A stretch of 64,000 bases of DNA. It comes from Tetrapyrgos nigripes. Lineage: Eukaryota; Basidiomycota; Agaricomycetes; Agaricales; Campanellaceae. The position numbers and the translations under genes were made by a program. The stretch lies in NCBI GenBank assembly GCA_013368315.1, contig JAACJM010000003.1:1116001-1180000 (forward strand), written 5' to 3'. Below the pieces are notes generated by a model. It saw only the letters and a program-made list of their open reading frames with translations. It had not been told where the DNA came from and searched no databases. Numbering within the stretch: position 1 is the first letter of the stretch; every line of letters starts with the position of its first letter. Shown here piece by piece: positions 36,335 through 48,637 of the stretch.

Positions 36335-39300
36335 TCAATTAAGGTAAATAATTTTCCTCCTTTTTCTAACCATAGACGGACTGACAACAATGACTTCGGG
36401 CTCAGGAGCTTGAGGTGTTGACATTCTATCTTGAGATGCAATCAAAACCGCTTCTTCGTCTTCGTTGTTGTCGTGGGGGTGTGAACGTTTCCGACTGCCA
36501 CGCGGTTGCCATTCGTCACCAGAATGGTCCTCATCCGAATCTACAGCCGGCTGTACGCGCTTGCCTTTCTTTTTGGCAGCTTGCTTGGGCGGCGCGTTGC
36601 TGTCTTCAACGTGACATAGATCGACCGCAGTGCCAGCTCGCAGTAAGGTGTCGAACCAAAGCTGATAGGGAGATGACTATCAGGAACAGAGATGGGTTGA
36701 CGAGGGGTAGAGCAACTCACCCTTTGGCTCGCGGACGCACGGTCATTGGGGCCTTTAACCTCCACAAACCTGGACTCTTTTGATTCATAGTTCCAGACTA
36801 TAAGATCCGGAACCCCACTAGTCCTCGCAGCGTAGTCTTCGCAAAAGAGCTTGCAGATATGAACCAGCGTCTCGCCGCCCATACACTGTCAAAAGCCGTC
36901 AACGGTTGGTATCAACGCCAATTGGGCGCTTAAGTGGAATGATCACTTACCTCCACAATCTCCCCGAGATCGCCCTTTGTTGCTACGTCCCACCTCATTC
37001 CGACGCACCAAGTTTCCTTTTTCCCTCCTTCGTTTCCCTTGTACATCTCATAATGCTTCTCTAAGATCTCTCTAGCCTTGCCGTCCTCAATTTCTTCCAG
37101 CCTCTTATCAATTATCTCTTTTCGAGCTCGATAGAAGGAATCTTCAATCAAATCCAGAGGTGCTATTTGGTATCCCGTCTCGAATGCACCGGGAACATCG
37201 GCGAAGATAACGTCCCAAAACAACAATGCAAAGAGCGTGGTGAGAATACTCGTCTCGGAATGGAAACTACATCAAAAGAACATTCGTAGTGAGCGTAATA
37301 GACTGATGATGAGAGCATGAAAACATACCCCCTAAAACCCTCATCCTCATAATGGTACAACGCGGCTGTTTCTACATTGACTTCCTCATCAGGGGTTCTG
37401 CCTTTCCATAGCGATTTACCCGTCCATCTCCATTCAGGCTTCTGCGGTACGCGTACTGTGAGTAAGCACAGGAGCAGAAAACGAGGTGGTAAAGATACTG
37501 ACCGCAGGTTTGCTAACGCCTTTCACGCCTGACGCATTCTGGTTTTCCTTCCCTTTACCCTTCTCCTTGAGATCTTTCTCTTTCTCCTTCTCCTCAAGAT
37601 CCTTCTTCGACACCCATATTCGCGTTGCCTTAACCCAGACCTCATTCGCCTCCTCTAATTCTCCCTCTGACTGTGTACGGTCTACTTCCGGTATCTTCAA
37701 TTTGTTTTCAACCTTCTGAAGCCTGCGGAACAGAGCAGGACGTGAAACTGCGTGGGGTGAACAAAAAGGTCAATACACCACAGGATCAGAAAGAATATAG
37801 ACAACATACTGAGATGCGTATCAGTGTCCTGCAATGCCTCAATAATACCCTGTCTGACGCATCTCAGTCCTTTAGCACTTTTGTGCACGTAGTTCTGCCC
37901 AACCAACGCTCGTCGTTCATACCACTCGGCACGTTTCCCTCGTCTCCAGAATCGTTGGGCTATCAAGGCGTCCAGAAGCTCTGCTTCTCGTTCATGCTCC
38001 TTCAAAGTGGCAAGAGCAGGGACCACTTTTCCTACTATGCGAGTAAGGACGTGCCCTAGAAAACAAGCACAGTCAGATCACTAAAGGGAATGCAGTATAA
38101 AACAATTGAATTACCCACCAGCCTGAAACCTCTCCAACGCCGGCCCAGGCCTCTCCATCTTCATTCCCTCCTCACGGACAGCCTCGTCCCACATATCCTT
38201 TACCACTTCATCATACACTGCCATCAACATCCTCGCTTGCTTCCTCGATTGCTTCGCCGTCTCGGAAATCTCCTTTTCTGCATCTTCCTTTTCACCATCT
38301 ACAGCAGCTTTAGCCATTATCTCAAATAACGAGATCTGAGCTTTGACTGGAATTTCGTGATCCTGTAAATCAAGATCATCATCCATACTCGTATCACCCT
38401 CTAAGGACCAATCATCATCTTTGACTTCTGCCTTAAGCTCTGACTTTACTGAAGGACCAGGGGTCTTGAGAGGTGTTTCCATCTCGGAGTCATCCATCGG
38501 TTCGGGCTTTACACAAAAGCCCGGTGTCTTGAGAGGAGTTTCCATTGGCTCAAACTTGACCCCGACCGAGCACCCTCTTGCGGGTGGTGCAGGGGTAGCT
38601 AGTTTCTGAGGCTGTGCTCGTTCAGTAGCCTCAGTCATTCCCCTAGTCCTAGCTCTCTCTGCTTCAGCTTTATCGGATGTGATCTTCTCGATCATCTCCA
38701 ATATATCTAGAGCGCGTTCATACTTCAAGAATTCCTCTCGGTTGGCCCATATGCTACTGCGAGCGTGCGTGTAAGGGGGGTAGACACGTTTCTTGAAGTG
38801 AGTGAGAAGGGACGGAAGCAGCAGAGAGGGAAGGTGTTCAGTGCTGAAAGGCAACGTGCAAGGTTATATTTAGTTCCCCATTACAGATTAAGGGTACGCA
38901 CCTGCGATAATATATAACCTGCAGACGTCGAAGTAGAAGAAGAAAGTCGGTGTTGACGCGAAGACACGGTCCTAAAGGGTTGCATGAGACCAATACGCCC
39001 ACAATCTGACCAGCTCAGCCACGCTCACCGAGCTTCTTCGCTGCGACAGCTTTAAGCCTGTCCAATAAGTTTTTGGAAGAACCAGCGACAAAATTGTGCA
39101 ATGTTGACTGGCGAGGTTTGTTTGGTTTCTTACTATTTCCAGGGGATGCAAAGGACATAATTGAGGATTGTGTACCAGCATGGGATAACAAAGTAGATAC
39201 CAAGTCGGCATGCTGAAAACGAATTTAAGCTACTCAAAGAAAAGCTGTAAGAATGTTGTAACCCACCTTGGCATTTTTGGGAGGCCTGCACTTGAAATCT

Positions 39301-40095
39301 TTGCAAATTTCTCGTAGTCTGTCCTTCTTCAAACGTTTTAGGATCTCTTCCAATGCCATTTCCTCCTGGCCTTGGGCGAAACGATCGAGGGATAATTCCT
39401 TGGTGTCCAGAGGGTCATCTGTCGAGGTGAGGTCGGGCGTCGGGACTGGTAAATCTTCTTCGTCGTCGGAATCACCTGTAAGGTCAATAGCCTCATCAGC
39501 GTTGACACCAGTAGGAGCCGCCTTTCTGATGATTTCTGCCACCGGGTCACACAGAGCGACCAAAGCCTCATTTAAATTCTCTTCACCGATTTCTTGGATG
39601 AAGCGTTGCATAGCAGATCGTGGGTGCCATAGGCCAGGTTTACGGAAAGCGAGGCGCATGAGGGTATAGCGTGCGGCGTCTAAAGCAGTTTTTTTAGCTT
39701 TACAAGACTCTCAGAGAACCAGGAAAAGTGAGCGCACATTTCAGCTTTGAGAATGCAAATAGCATCTCTCTCTCGCGGTCGCTCAGAAGTTCAGCTTCGA
39801 ATTGCCCGACATTATTAATCATCTCTTAGTTGCAAAAGTCGAGGTTAGAAAGCCTTGCTCACCGCGAATGTTAGGGGTGCGCACCTTCTGTTACTTTAAC
39901 GTAAACTGAAATCCGCCCATTAAAGGCCGGAAGACCTTTCAGAGCTGTTTTGCCCTTGACGTCCTCTTCCTCTGGATCTTCTTTGACTTGAGGGACATTC
40001 TGGTCTTGCTCTTCGACAGTTTCTTCGATACCTTGGTTGTTGTGACTCGGTTGTCCGGTTCCGTAGATAAAATCGATCCCCTTGGGTATAGTCAT
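36335..40095 (-). CDS. FAN1: FAN1-type structure-specific nuclease (VRR-NUC domain)
   Basis: Start at 40095 (MTIPKGIDFIYGTGQPSHNN); the following exons read NVGQFEAELLSDREREMLFA and YTLMRLAFRKPGLWHPRSAM, the FAN1 start of the helical region. A SAP-like segment (EEILKRLKKDRLREICKDF) follows, then CLRVNTDFLLLLRRLQVIYY (the FAN1 Leu-rich block), a long region with acidic insertions, ILTTLFALLFWDVIFADVP, and the VRR-NUC core at about 36740-36870: HICKLFCEDYAARTSGVPDL and SRFVEVKGPNDRASASQR. The PD-(D/E)xK residues (PD, then E and K in VEVKG) are present. A basic nuclear-localisation-like tail (KKKGKRV, RKRRKII) ends the protein. FAN1 cuts flap and crosslink-repair intermediates in the nucleus. 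An N-terminal UBZ finger is absent, as in fungal homologs. Confidence 0.9.
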
Positions 40096-40452
40096 GTTGG
40101 TATCACGGATAACAGGATATTAGATAGTTATAAGATAAATAGTGCTGTTTAATAACGAGGGCGAAGCTGCAAACGACGCGACGGTAGACGCGTTGAAGGG
40201 AAGGTTTGGTTTGATTACATAAATGACACGGTCAACAATCACCTTACCTTTCTTTCGCGCTGCCAGAGTTCCCAATGATCTATTTCGACATGGCCGGCGC
40301 ATCATGCATCATGGTGGGCAGCGTGGAATGCGCCAGAGTCGATTCTCCCCTTCTCCCCCATGCTCACAACCAATGCGACACTGTTGTTCGGCAGTAGTTC
40401 AATGTCAAAATGCAAATACAACTTTTCTACAGTACACAAGGTCATTGATTCG
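40096..40452. other. Intergenic region
   Basis: FAN1 promoter and 3' flank of the first receptor-like gene. No gene is seen. Confidence 0.4.
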
Positions 40453-42165
40453 TCATGAACGAGAAGAACCAGATATTGGAGGCTCTGTTCCATCCAGCAG
40501 GGTATATCCAGGCAGTGGTTCGTTCGACTGCACTACCAGATTCTCCAACGACACAATTTGCTCTTTCATCATCCTAATCAGCTCCTTCAGTTGCGGAACA
40601 TCTTCGTCTTCTCTCAATCCCTCACTTTGCACCTCCAAATCCTCCCCGTTGTTCGGACGCTGATGCCCTGTTGAGTTACTACGACCAGCAACCTCACTTC
40701 TCAAAACATCCATCTCCTGTCGTATCTGCTCCATCTGCCGTTGTAATTCCCGTCGATGTACAAGACGTTGCGCTTCCACGGTACCTGGAGAAGAGACACT
40801 GGCTACCGGCTGTGTCTCTGCTATATCAGGCAAAGTTGACGCTGGAGCGCTAGCAGCAGTCATAATATGCCCTGAACTGATGGTAGGATTTGGTGGAAGG
40901 GGGAACGGGACAGTACTTTCTGTAGTGACGCTGTCTGATCTTTGCAGTTCAGCAGCCATGACAATTTCTCCAGAAGGAAGAATAGAGAGCCTATCGCGAT
41001 TGCTGTACGATCTTGGCCGTCTACCGCCAACAAAGTTTGATTGGCTTGTTCTTCTGGCAGCACTGTCGTTGGGCTCCTGAACGGTCGTTCCGGTAGGTAT
41101 TCCCGGGGTTGGAGAAATGAGAGGTGCTGTGTTGACCGGGTTCTCTTCGTGCAAAGATTGGCTTGGACGGGGTGGCTGTGGATGGGTAGCAGGATATTGA
41201 GCAGGCTCGTTATGGCTACCACCAGTAATGAATGCTCTATTGGCATCCATGTACTTTCCATGCCTATACGCAACGTAAAGGAGAAATGCTAGAACTGCAA
41301 CCCCTCCAATAGTGGCTCCAACAATCATTGGGGTCTCAGATGGTTGGTGGGCATTGTCAGATGATTGGTGGGCATTGTCAGATGATTGGTGGGCATTGTC
41401 AGATGATTGGTGGGCATTGGTTTGAATGGGTGGGTTGAAAGTGGGTGTAGTGGTAGGGGTCAGAGCGGACTGGGTGGCTGCGAAAGTATTGTCATCGGCA
41501 TCCTGGAATCTGAAGACGTTTAATCAGAAGATTGAAGACAGTTATTATGAGAATTTCACAGACGTGTATATCGCGTAGTCGAAATTAACGAAGACATCAT
41601 GGTCAATCCCAGCGGTGCTAATCATAAATATATGCTCCTCGTTAGAAAGACCTGTCTTAGAAAACACCATTGCGTTCTCTCCATATTGCAGTTCTCTACT
41701 AGCTGTTGGCTCATGAAGAAAGTGGCCCACAGCCGTGCCGTCCAACGTGAAGTTGCACTCAGTAACGGTCGTGATTCCTGGCCCTTGGTCGTTGGCAAGA
41801 ATAAAGAAAATGTATAGTGCAATACCTAGGCTCTTAATGAGAAAGAGTTTCGTTGCAAGTCTATGAAGACTAAAGTGCTAACCAGTGAAATTAAACATGA
41901 CAGAGATAGTCCCGACCCCAGGACTGTAAGTCGCAGCCGTCCAAGTACCATTGAAAGCAAGAGCCTTGTCAGGCTGGATAGCACACCCGCTGCATGATCT
42001 GTCGTCCCATACTGCCAGCGTCTCTGATAGGAACACAGGTGTTCGGTGCGAAACAGAGTCACCAAAGGTGTCATCAATAGTGCGATTTGATATTCTCCCG
42101 TAGACGCTGCATAAATGAATGGAAAGGTGAAAGACACCAAGAAGAAGCGGAGAGCAGCAGCGCAT
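40453..42165 (-). CDS. Receptor-like single-pass membrane protein, array member 1
   Basis: Start at 42165 (MRCCSPLLLGVFHLSIHLCS, signal peptide). The ectodomain has blocks NRTIDDTFGDSV, CSGCAIQPDKALAFNGTWTA then ATY, ALYIFFILANDQGPGITTVT, ECNFTLDGTAVGHFLHEPT and STAGIDHDVFVNFDYAIYT, with several N-glycosylation sites and Cys residues. A juxtamembrane stalk of four 7-residue repeats (AHQSSDN) precedes one transmembrane segment (VGATIGGVAVLAFLLYVAY). The cytoplasmic tail is Ser/Pro-rich, then forms a predicted coiled coil (RRELQRQMEQIRQEMDVLRS), and ends with an LPGY motif resembling a PPxY site. The ectodomain is shared with two neighbouring genes. I know of no assigned function; a surface sensor or wall-binding role is inferred from topology. 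Confidence 0.8.
41337..41420 (-). repeat. 21-bp tandem repeat, about four units, in coding sequence
   Basis: The unit gattggtgggcattgtcagat repeats about four times. Translated on the minus strand it gives AHQSSDN repeats forming the stalk just outside the membrane. The unit length is a multiple of three, so copy number can change without frameshift. Confidence 0.9.
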
Positions 42166-42548
42166 GAAAACGAATGTCAGATATTGGCAAAGCCACAGCT
42201 TCACGCTTGTAGCTGATTGCCTCGAGAGAACGAGTTCGTGGTGGTCAGAAAACAAAGAGGACAGAACAAATACAACTGTCAAAAGCATGGAGACTATTTA
42301 ACCACTTCTTGACCATTCACTTGCCATTCACGAGATGTGGACCTATGTATTAAAAGTTAGAAATCTTGATGGCTGTCAAAGACACCTCATGGCTCATGGG
42401 AGGAGTGGGTTGGTTTCCTGCCACGGTCTGTTTTGGATCAAAATTTTTCTTCGATACACCAGTGAGAATACATAGAAATAGTGCCCTTCAGTAGCTCGTA
42501 CATATTATCACAGGGACAGGTGCAGATTTCTGACCTGGGAGTGTCCGT
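42166..42548. other. Intergenic region inside the receptor array
   Basis: Short promoter and terminator stretch between array members 1 and 2. No other feature. Confidence 0.4.
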
Positions 42549-44111
42549 TCATTGAGGGGAATATCCAGGCGGCGGGTCATCTGAGAGACCCAGTGCCCAT
42601 GGTGACTGAAACTGGTCCTGCAGTGACGAGATTTGCGAATGCATTTGTCGTATCTGCTCCTTCAATTTCGAAACATCCTCTTCTTCGTTCAGATTGGACG
42701 TAGGCCTAGCGCGTCTTCCATTGGACGACTTGATAGAAGCATGACGTTCAGCAGCCTCCATCTGTAAACCCTTCATCTCCTGCTTTATATCTTCCATCTG
42801 CCTTTCCAGCTCCCGTTGTCGCATATGACGAAGTTCTGCTTTGGTGTTTGGAGCAGGATGGATTCTTGGGGTATCTGACAGTGACACGACTGCGAAAGGC
42901 GATGGCATAATCGGATTGAACGGGTTTGCCGTTGAGGGAAGAGCAGTTGGAATCGTACTGCCAGTGGTGACACTGTCTGATCTTTGCATGCCAGCCATCA
43001 TTACGATTTGCCCAGATGGAAGGGAGGAAACAACATCCCGACTTATATAAGCTCTCGAGCGCTCGCGAGAAGATCCATGATATTCTTCACTAGCTCTAGC
43101 AGTACTGGCCACGAATGCCATTGCGGGTGCATGTTGACTCTGAGTGTGTATCGATGATATGGACGTGGACTGGGGTAGACGCGCATTGTCAGAGGCGCCA
43201 GATAAAGGTAGATGAGGGGATGTCAGTGGACCTGAAGCGCCTTCAACTTTTGATGTGGGTTTGCTTCGCCTCCTGCGCCGATACAAAAAGAAGAATAATC
43301 CCACTAAGGCCAACAGAGCGGCTAAACATCCGAGAACGCCGCCAGCAATAGCTCCCGAAGAAACGGATTTCGAACCATTTTGGTAATCATCGCTGGCACT
43401 GCTCGGTATCAAGGAAGCCGATACAGAAGAACTGCTTGAAGGAGGAACGCCGTTCTCCCTCTGGAATCTAAGTAAATAGTCAGAAAGAAAAATAGGGATA
43501 GTGTCTGAGGACATACGTGTAAATAGCATAGTCGAAATTGACGTAGACATTATGATCCAGCCCCGCAGTGCTTATCTGAAAGGTGTGGTTCCCATTCGCC
43601 AGGCCAGTCTTGGAAAAGACCATTGCATCATCTCCGTATACCAGCGAAATGCTTGCGTTAGGCTGATGGAGGAAATGACCCACAACGGTACCATCTAATG
43701 TGAAGTTGCACTCAGTGACAGTGGTGATGTCTGGTCCTTCATTGTTGGCGAGGATAAAGAAGATGTAGATAGCGGTACCTGGGCTTCATTGTGAGCAGAG
43801 TTTTCGGAAGATGAGGAAGAACAAATGCCTCGAAAAGTGAATGTGGTTGAGATGTTTCGAAGATTGGGGTTATATGTCGCAGCTGTCCAGGTCCCGCTGA
43901 AAGCCAGAGACCGGTTAGGTTGGATGGCACAACCAGCGCAGGTTTGATCTTCCCAAACTCCTCCTGTGCTGGGCAAAAAGATAGGCCTCTGGCCAGTGAC
44001 GGAATCCCCAAGGCTATCATCAATCGTGCGGTTTACTGCAACTCCTAAAACATCCCGAAGGAGGAGTAAGAATAACAAAGCGCCAGGCCAAATCGGAAGA
44101 GCACGAGGCAT
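42549..44111 (-). CDS. Receptor-like single-pass membrane protein, array member 2
   Basis: Start at 44111 with signal peptide MPRALPIWPGALLFLLLLRD. The ectodomain blocks match member 1: NRTIDDSLGDSVTGQRPIFL, CAGCAIQPNRSLAFSGTWTA then ATY, CNFTLDGTVVGHFLHQPN and STAGLDHNVYVNFDYAIYT. One membrane segment (AIAGGVLGCLAALLALVGLF) is followed by a basic stop-transfer (YRRRRRSK). The cytoplasmic tail shares with member 1 the motif SLPSGQIVMMAGMQRSDSVT and a coiled coil (RQRELERQMEDIKQEMKG). It ends DDPPPGYSPQ, a canonical PPxY motif for WW-domain proteins such as Rsp5/Nedd4 ubiquitin ligases. Orientation and spacing fit tandem duplication with member 1. Confidence 0.82.
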
Positions 44112-44740
44112 GAAGGGGAACTACGCGGAAACGCCAGCCAGGGCTACACGCACGAAGGACGAGCAATCTAAACTCTGAATCCCAAGCTGGTGGCAAGAAT
44201 GAAGCGTCAAAAGCAGCGCGGAAAGAGGACAACAAAGTACTCACATCGCGAACTATATGTGCTAGGTGCAAGCAGAAAGAAAGCAGTACCAGTTCATATC
44301 AGGTTTGGAACTGCAAAGCAGGCCACAGATCAATGTCATTGAAGGGATAAGCATCTTGTAATCATCCCGCCCGTATCATCACCAAGGTTTCTTGATGGAG
44401 CGCAAGTACAACGCGCTCACGTGGCCAGAATGATACAACTGCCGGTGCCAATTTGAATGGACTCGATTTGCTCTGAGTCTTCATGTCTTTTCGGCTCTAA
44501 TAAATATCGCCTATTAGAGAATAGAATGATACAGAGGTACTGAAATAAGAGTGCGAGTAGATTAGATACATAGTTTAAATAGAACAAAATGGGTGTGAGG
44601 GTAGGTATAGTTGCGGGAAGGAGGGTTATTATCACTACAAAATCAAAAAGGTATGTAATTACACGAGCCGTACCGAACAAGCAGGAGAAACGAGCCCAAG
44701 CTCGAGGAAAGCCAAAACGAGTCAAAGGTCAATCACGCGC
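44112..44740. other. Intergenic region inside the receptor array
   Basis: Promoter of member 2 and 3' flank of member 3. A hydrophobic minus-strand frame at 44417-44725 exists but has no gene-like support. Confidence 0.35.
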
Positions 44741-47589
44741 TCAGATCATGTTTCGAATGACCGTGTTGTACCATCTAACCTGGCGGAAGACCTGAGAAAC
44801 TCGCCCATCCTCGTGCTGCAAAGATCCAGCAGTCACAGCCTGCTGACTGGTATGCATCAAGCTTTTCATTAAGAACTTCAACACGTAAATCGTCACGTCC
44901 GTCCGGGAAGCCTTCACTCGCTTCACAACCTCAATGGCCCCACTGAGATACCCCGTATATGCAATCTTTCGGTGTCTGAACAACAACTCAAGCGTCCATC
45001 CAATGAGTTGAAGGGCGCTTGAGATGCTCATGAATTGCGAGTGAAGCTGGACGAGTTGGAGAGGGTCGTTTAGGGAGACATGGCGTGCAGTTCTGTCTGA
45101 AATGATGCTCAGTCTGCTCCGCCGGGAGAGTATGTGGGACATCCAAGCAGGAGAGATAGGTGTCAATGCGTCTTCAAAGTGCCTTGACCCATTAAGCGTG
45201 AGTCTGTGCAGCCTAGGTCGTCGAGTGGGGTGAACGATGCAATCATCGATGAGGATGCGTCGGTGAATCGATGCCTCGATGCTCATCATGCGACGATCTG
45301 CACGACGCTGAGCCTTGGTCTTGTATGCTCTCCGGGATGGTTGAGCCTGGTATTCTGGGCAATCGCGGAACATTTTCCGGTGTGCACGAAATTCTTTCTC
45401 CAAAGGCGACATCGTTTTGTCGGTGCGCAAAGATTTTCCGCCCCACGACTTTCGAGACGAAAGCCGAGAATCGTTGTTGCCATCATGAGAGTTCCTGAAA
45501 ATCTCGTTAAGAGACTTGACGCTTCCGATGGATTTGCCTGCTCAAAATTGGGTCAATTGATAACTTAGAACGCAAATATTATGAGTGTACCTCTCGACTT
45601 CTTCTTAGGCGCCAGCAGATTAGACATGAGCATCTGCACGCTTACAGCACCGTCAAATGCTTGGAAAGTCTGGAGAATATTTAGAAAACGAGAATGACGA
45701 AAGGAGACCTGGACATACATAACGGTTATCCTTTCCTTTTTTGCCAGCTACTCCAGGCTGATGTTGATAGGGCAACTTCGCAAAGGGATCCTCCAACATG
45801 AAGTCCTGATTCACCAAAGTATCCGTCAACGTCAAATTGACCGGTATTGTCACAGGCGGATACTGATGTCCAAACTGACTGAAGTTCTTGCTCCCGCGTT
45901 TCCCCAAACTGTCCACCAAGGATGACACCCTCTTTTCGTGCATAGACAACGAAATCCTGTGTTTCTTCACATAAGCGGTACTGTGATCCAGTAAATCCAT
46001 CTTGTCTAGCTCGTCCTTGCCATCGGGTTTGGCAACCTGATCGTCATCCACTAATGTGGCCACGGAACCCCATGAATCATTAGGGATATGTCGCACTATG
46101 GACTTGAGAGAAGCTCGGCGATCAATAGACCCGTTTTGCCATTCCCGGACTTCAGCTTCCACATTATGCATCGCCTCCTCCGGTTCCTTCGTTCCAGGAA
46201 GTGCGGGCAACAACCGCCTTGATCGTCGTTTCTCCTGTTTCGAAGTTAATGACATAGACAAGGAACGGCCGTGAGCGGGGGTGGTTGAGCTAGACGTGGT
46301 CGCTGGGGCAGGCATAGAGATGGGATTGTTACCGTCCACAGACGCGTGTGAGATGAGTGCAGACGAAGTCGAAGGAGAGACGAGTGAACTATCATCGTAG
46401 TTGACACCCTTCTTCGTCATCTCATCGTCAAAGTCGAGATTGAATTGGGAAACGGAAGGGTAGTCAACGGAATACATGGCTTTGGAGGCTTCAGAGCTAT
46501 GAATGCTGTTGTGGTTCCCTTTCATCGTACTAGGGGTACGGGAGGACCATTTGGGAAGGTATGATTGCGTTGAATCGGTGTAACCATTGGACCAGCTGTA
46601 TCTCTCGTCTGATCTGATCGCGTAGCTGAGTCTACCACGAGTGCGGGCGGCCCTGAGCTTTCTCTGACGCCTCAGGTAGTAAACCAGTCCAGCACCGGCG
46701 GCTCCAAGGACTACGAGAATTCCGGTGACAGCGCCTATAATGGCGCCTGCATCGCTTGATCTGGATGTGTCGACTTGTGGTGTGTCTGCGGTAGCCGTTT
46801 GTCGCTTGAACTTGGCAGAGAGTAGAGCGGGGTTTCGTGAAGATGTGAAAATCGTTTCGCCTTCGTCGGCCTCTTCAGTCTCGGTCCTATATGAAGCAAG
46901 ATAGGCTTGAGTCACAAAAAAAGCCTAATGGATTGACTGCACGTACGTGTAAACAGCATAATCGAAATTAATGAAAACGTCATGGTCCAACCCAGCCGTG
47001 CTGATGACTAGAGTATGATCATTATTCGTCAGCCCGGTCTTGGAAAAAACCAAGGCGTTTTCATGATATAAATACTCGGAGTTAGAGACAGTGCTTGGTT
47101 TAAGGTAGAAATAACCCGCTGGACTGTCGTCTAGGATAAAATTGCTCTCGGTGACGAACGGGAGAGCCCCGTCAGTTGGAAGAATAAAGTAGACATATAT
47201 AGCAGTGCCTGGAAGTCCAATGAGGACCGAGAACAAGATACAGAGACAAATAACGCACCATGGAACTGAAGGATGATTGACCGATCTTCCTCTCCAGACT
47301 TATGTGTCGCAGCTGTCCAAGTCCCGTCGAAGGCCAGAGTCTCGTCAGGTCGCAAAACACAAGCCTCTCCAACTCCCTCTACTGCACACGACTCGGCAGT
47401 CTGCCAGGCTTCAGTAACAGGCAAAAATATTGGCCTGACACCGGTAACCAAATCACCAGTCGTGTCGTCAATTGTCCTGTTCACCGCGTGTACCCGTGCA
47501 GCCACAAACACATCACTGAGAAAGACGAGGAGAAGAAGATTCTGAGCGAAGAAAATGGTAAGGGAAATCGGGAATTGGCGTGGTCGCAT
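44741..47589 (-). CDS. Receptor-like single-pass membrane protein, array member 3, with long chimeric tail
   Basis: Signal peptide after MRPRQFPISLTIFFAQNLLL; ectodomain blocks VNRTIDDTTGDLVTGVRPIF, LRPDETLAFDGTWTAATH, FILDDSPAGYFYL and STAGLDHDVFINFDYAVYT. One membrane segment (GAIIGAVTGILVVLGAAGAG then LVYYL) is followed by a Ser-rich tail of about 550 residues, far longer than in members 1 and 2. The tail shows FMLEDPFAKLPYQ, GKKGKDNRY, then after an intron TFQAFDGAVSVQMLMSNLLA, and a last exon with MSPLEKEFRAHRKMF, SDRTARHVSLNDPLQLV and LIGWTLELLF. Parts of this tail align in order with the CENP-C-like protein encoded next door, including two intron positions. The join of membrane front and last exons is my reading of consensus splice sites. 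The member 1 and 2 coiled coil and PPxY end are missing. Confidence 0.68.
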
Positions 47590-48637
47590 CGAATTTTGAA
47601 TAATGTTCTTGACTCTATATCAGCGAAGAAATCGTTGGGGCTCGAAACCGAAGAGGACCGGACGAGACGGACGAGAAGAACAAAATTATTCTGGGAGAAC
47701 AGACCACGACCGATGATCCATGTAAGGAAGGGTTCTCTACCAGCCAAAGCCTTTCAAGCCTGCGCTACCGAATTCGTATATACGACTCCCAAATGCACTG
47801 CCTTGTTTCAGATTGGCGTGAACGCAAGGAGAAACGTACGGCCGCCCCTCTACGGCCGTATACGCGTATATACGCGATACCCGCCTCTGTACCCTTCAGC
47901 GCATCATCCTTGCAGGTGGTGCCGTCGCGTATTAGAGCTTGCTGATCGTCGCATGGCGCCGGCACTGGCTTATTTGCGGCCAGGTTCTTGGTGACCATCG
48001 AGAGCGTCGGTGGTCAAGAAACCCTGATTGACTTGTAGATCAAAGATCTCAAGCCTACTCCATTCCTGAGTTGTTTTGAGATTGCAGTTTGAAATCGGCC
48101 GCGGGGCATGCACGAGTACAAATGCCCCAAAAGCGACGTAGTACCAATGAGATCATATGCACCATTCAGGCTACTTCCCAGTGGAGATCCATTGAGCGCT
48201 TCAGGCTCAAAGAAAGGCGTAAACGACTTGCTTGGCATGTTGATGAAATCACTCTTGCCCTCTCTTGCCTTGTCAATTTGAATCAGGCGGGGAGAGGTGG
48301 AGGGGAGGAAATAGTCAAAGTTACGTAATTCAGGCGTTGGTCCACATATGCGCAGATAGTGAGTATCATGTATGACACGACAGCGTAGGTCAGGACTAGA
48401 GTACTAGAGTACTAGCCAGTAGCCCCCAAGTAAGTACTTATTTACCTACTTGTGGGGTATGTGGTGTAGAATACAATCCAAAAAGTCTAAAAGAATGTGG
48501 TATGTAAGTACTTAAGTAAGGATACAAGGACTAATGGATAAATAGGTACAGGAAATCGAATAGATTCAGGCCTGAAATAATGTAAGATACCAAGAAAGAA
48601 TGTGCAGACGAGATAAACCGCAGAATATATTCCCCAC
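47590..48637. other. Intergenic region with palindromic sequences
   Basis: Promoter of array member 3 and 3' flank of the CENP-C-like gene. It contains a palindrome-rich stretch near 47835-47880 (ctacggccgtatacgcgtat) and a hairpin candidate at 48423-48457. No gene is seen. Confidence 0.4.
48423..48457. repeat. Imperfect inverted repeat (hairpin candidate)
   Basis: The left arm cccccaagtaagta and the right arm tacctacttgtgggg are near-perfect reverse complements around a six-base loop. Just upstream, actagagt units repeat. It could be a small foldback element remnant or a transcript end structure. Confidence 0.5.

Noticed and set aside
44417..44725. Hydrophobic 102-residue frame after array member 3
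   Set aside because: It lies in a 3' flank, AT-rich composition explains the hydrophobicity, and there is no start or splice support.
47835..47880. Palindromic GTATAC/CGCG-rich stretch as a replication origin or mobile element end
   Set aside because: Short palindromes only, with no target-site duplications or further structure.
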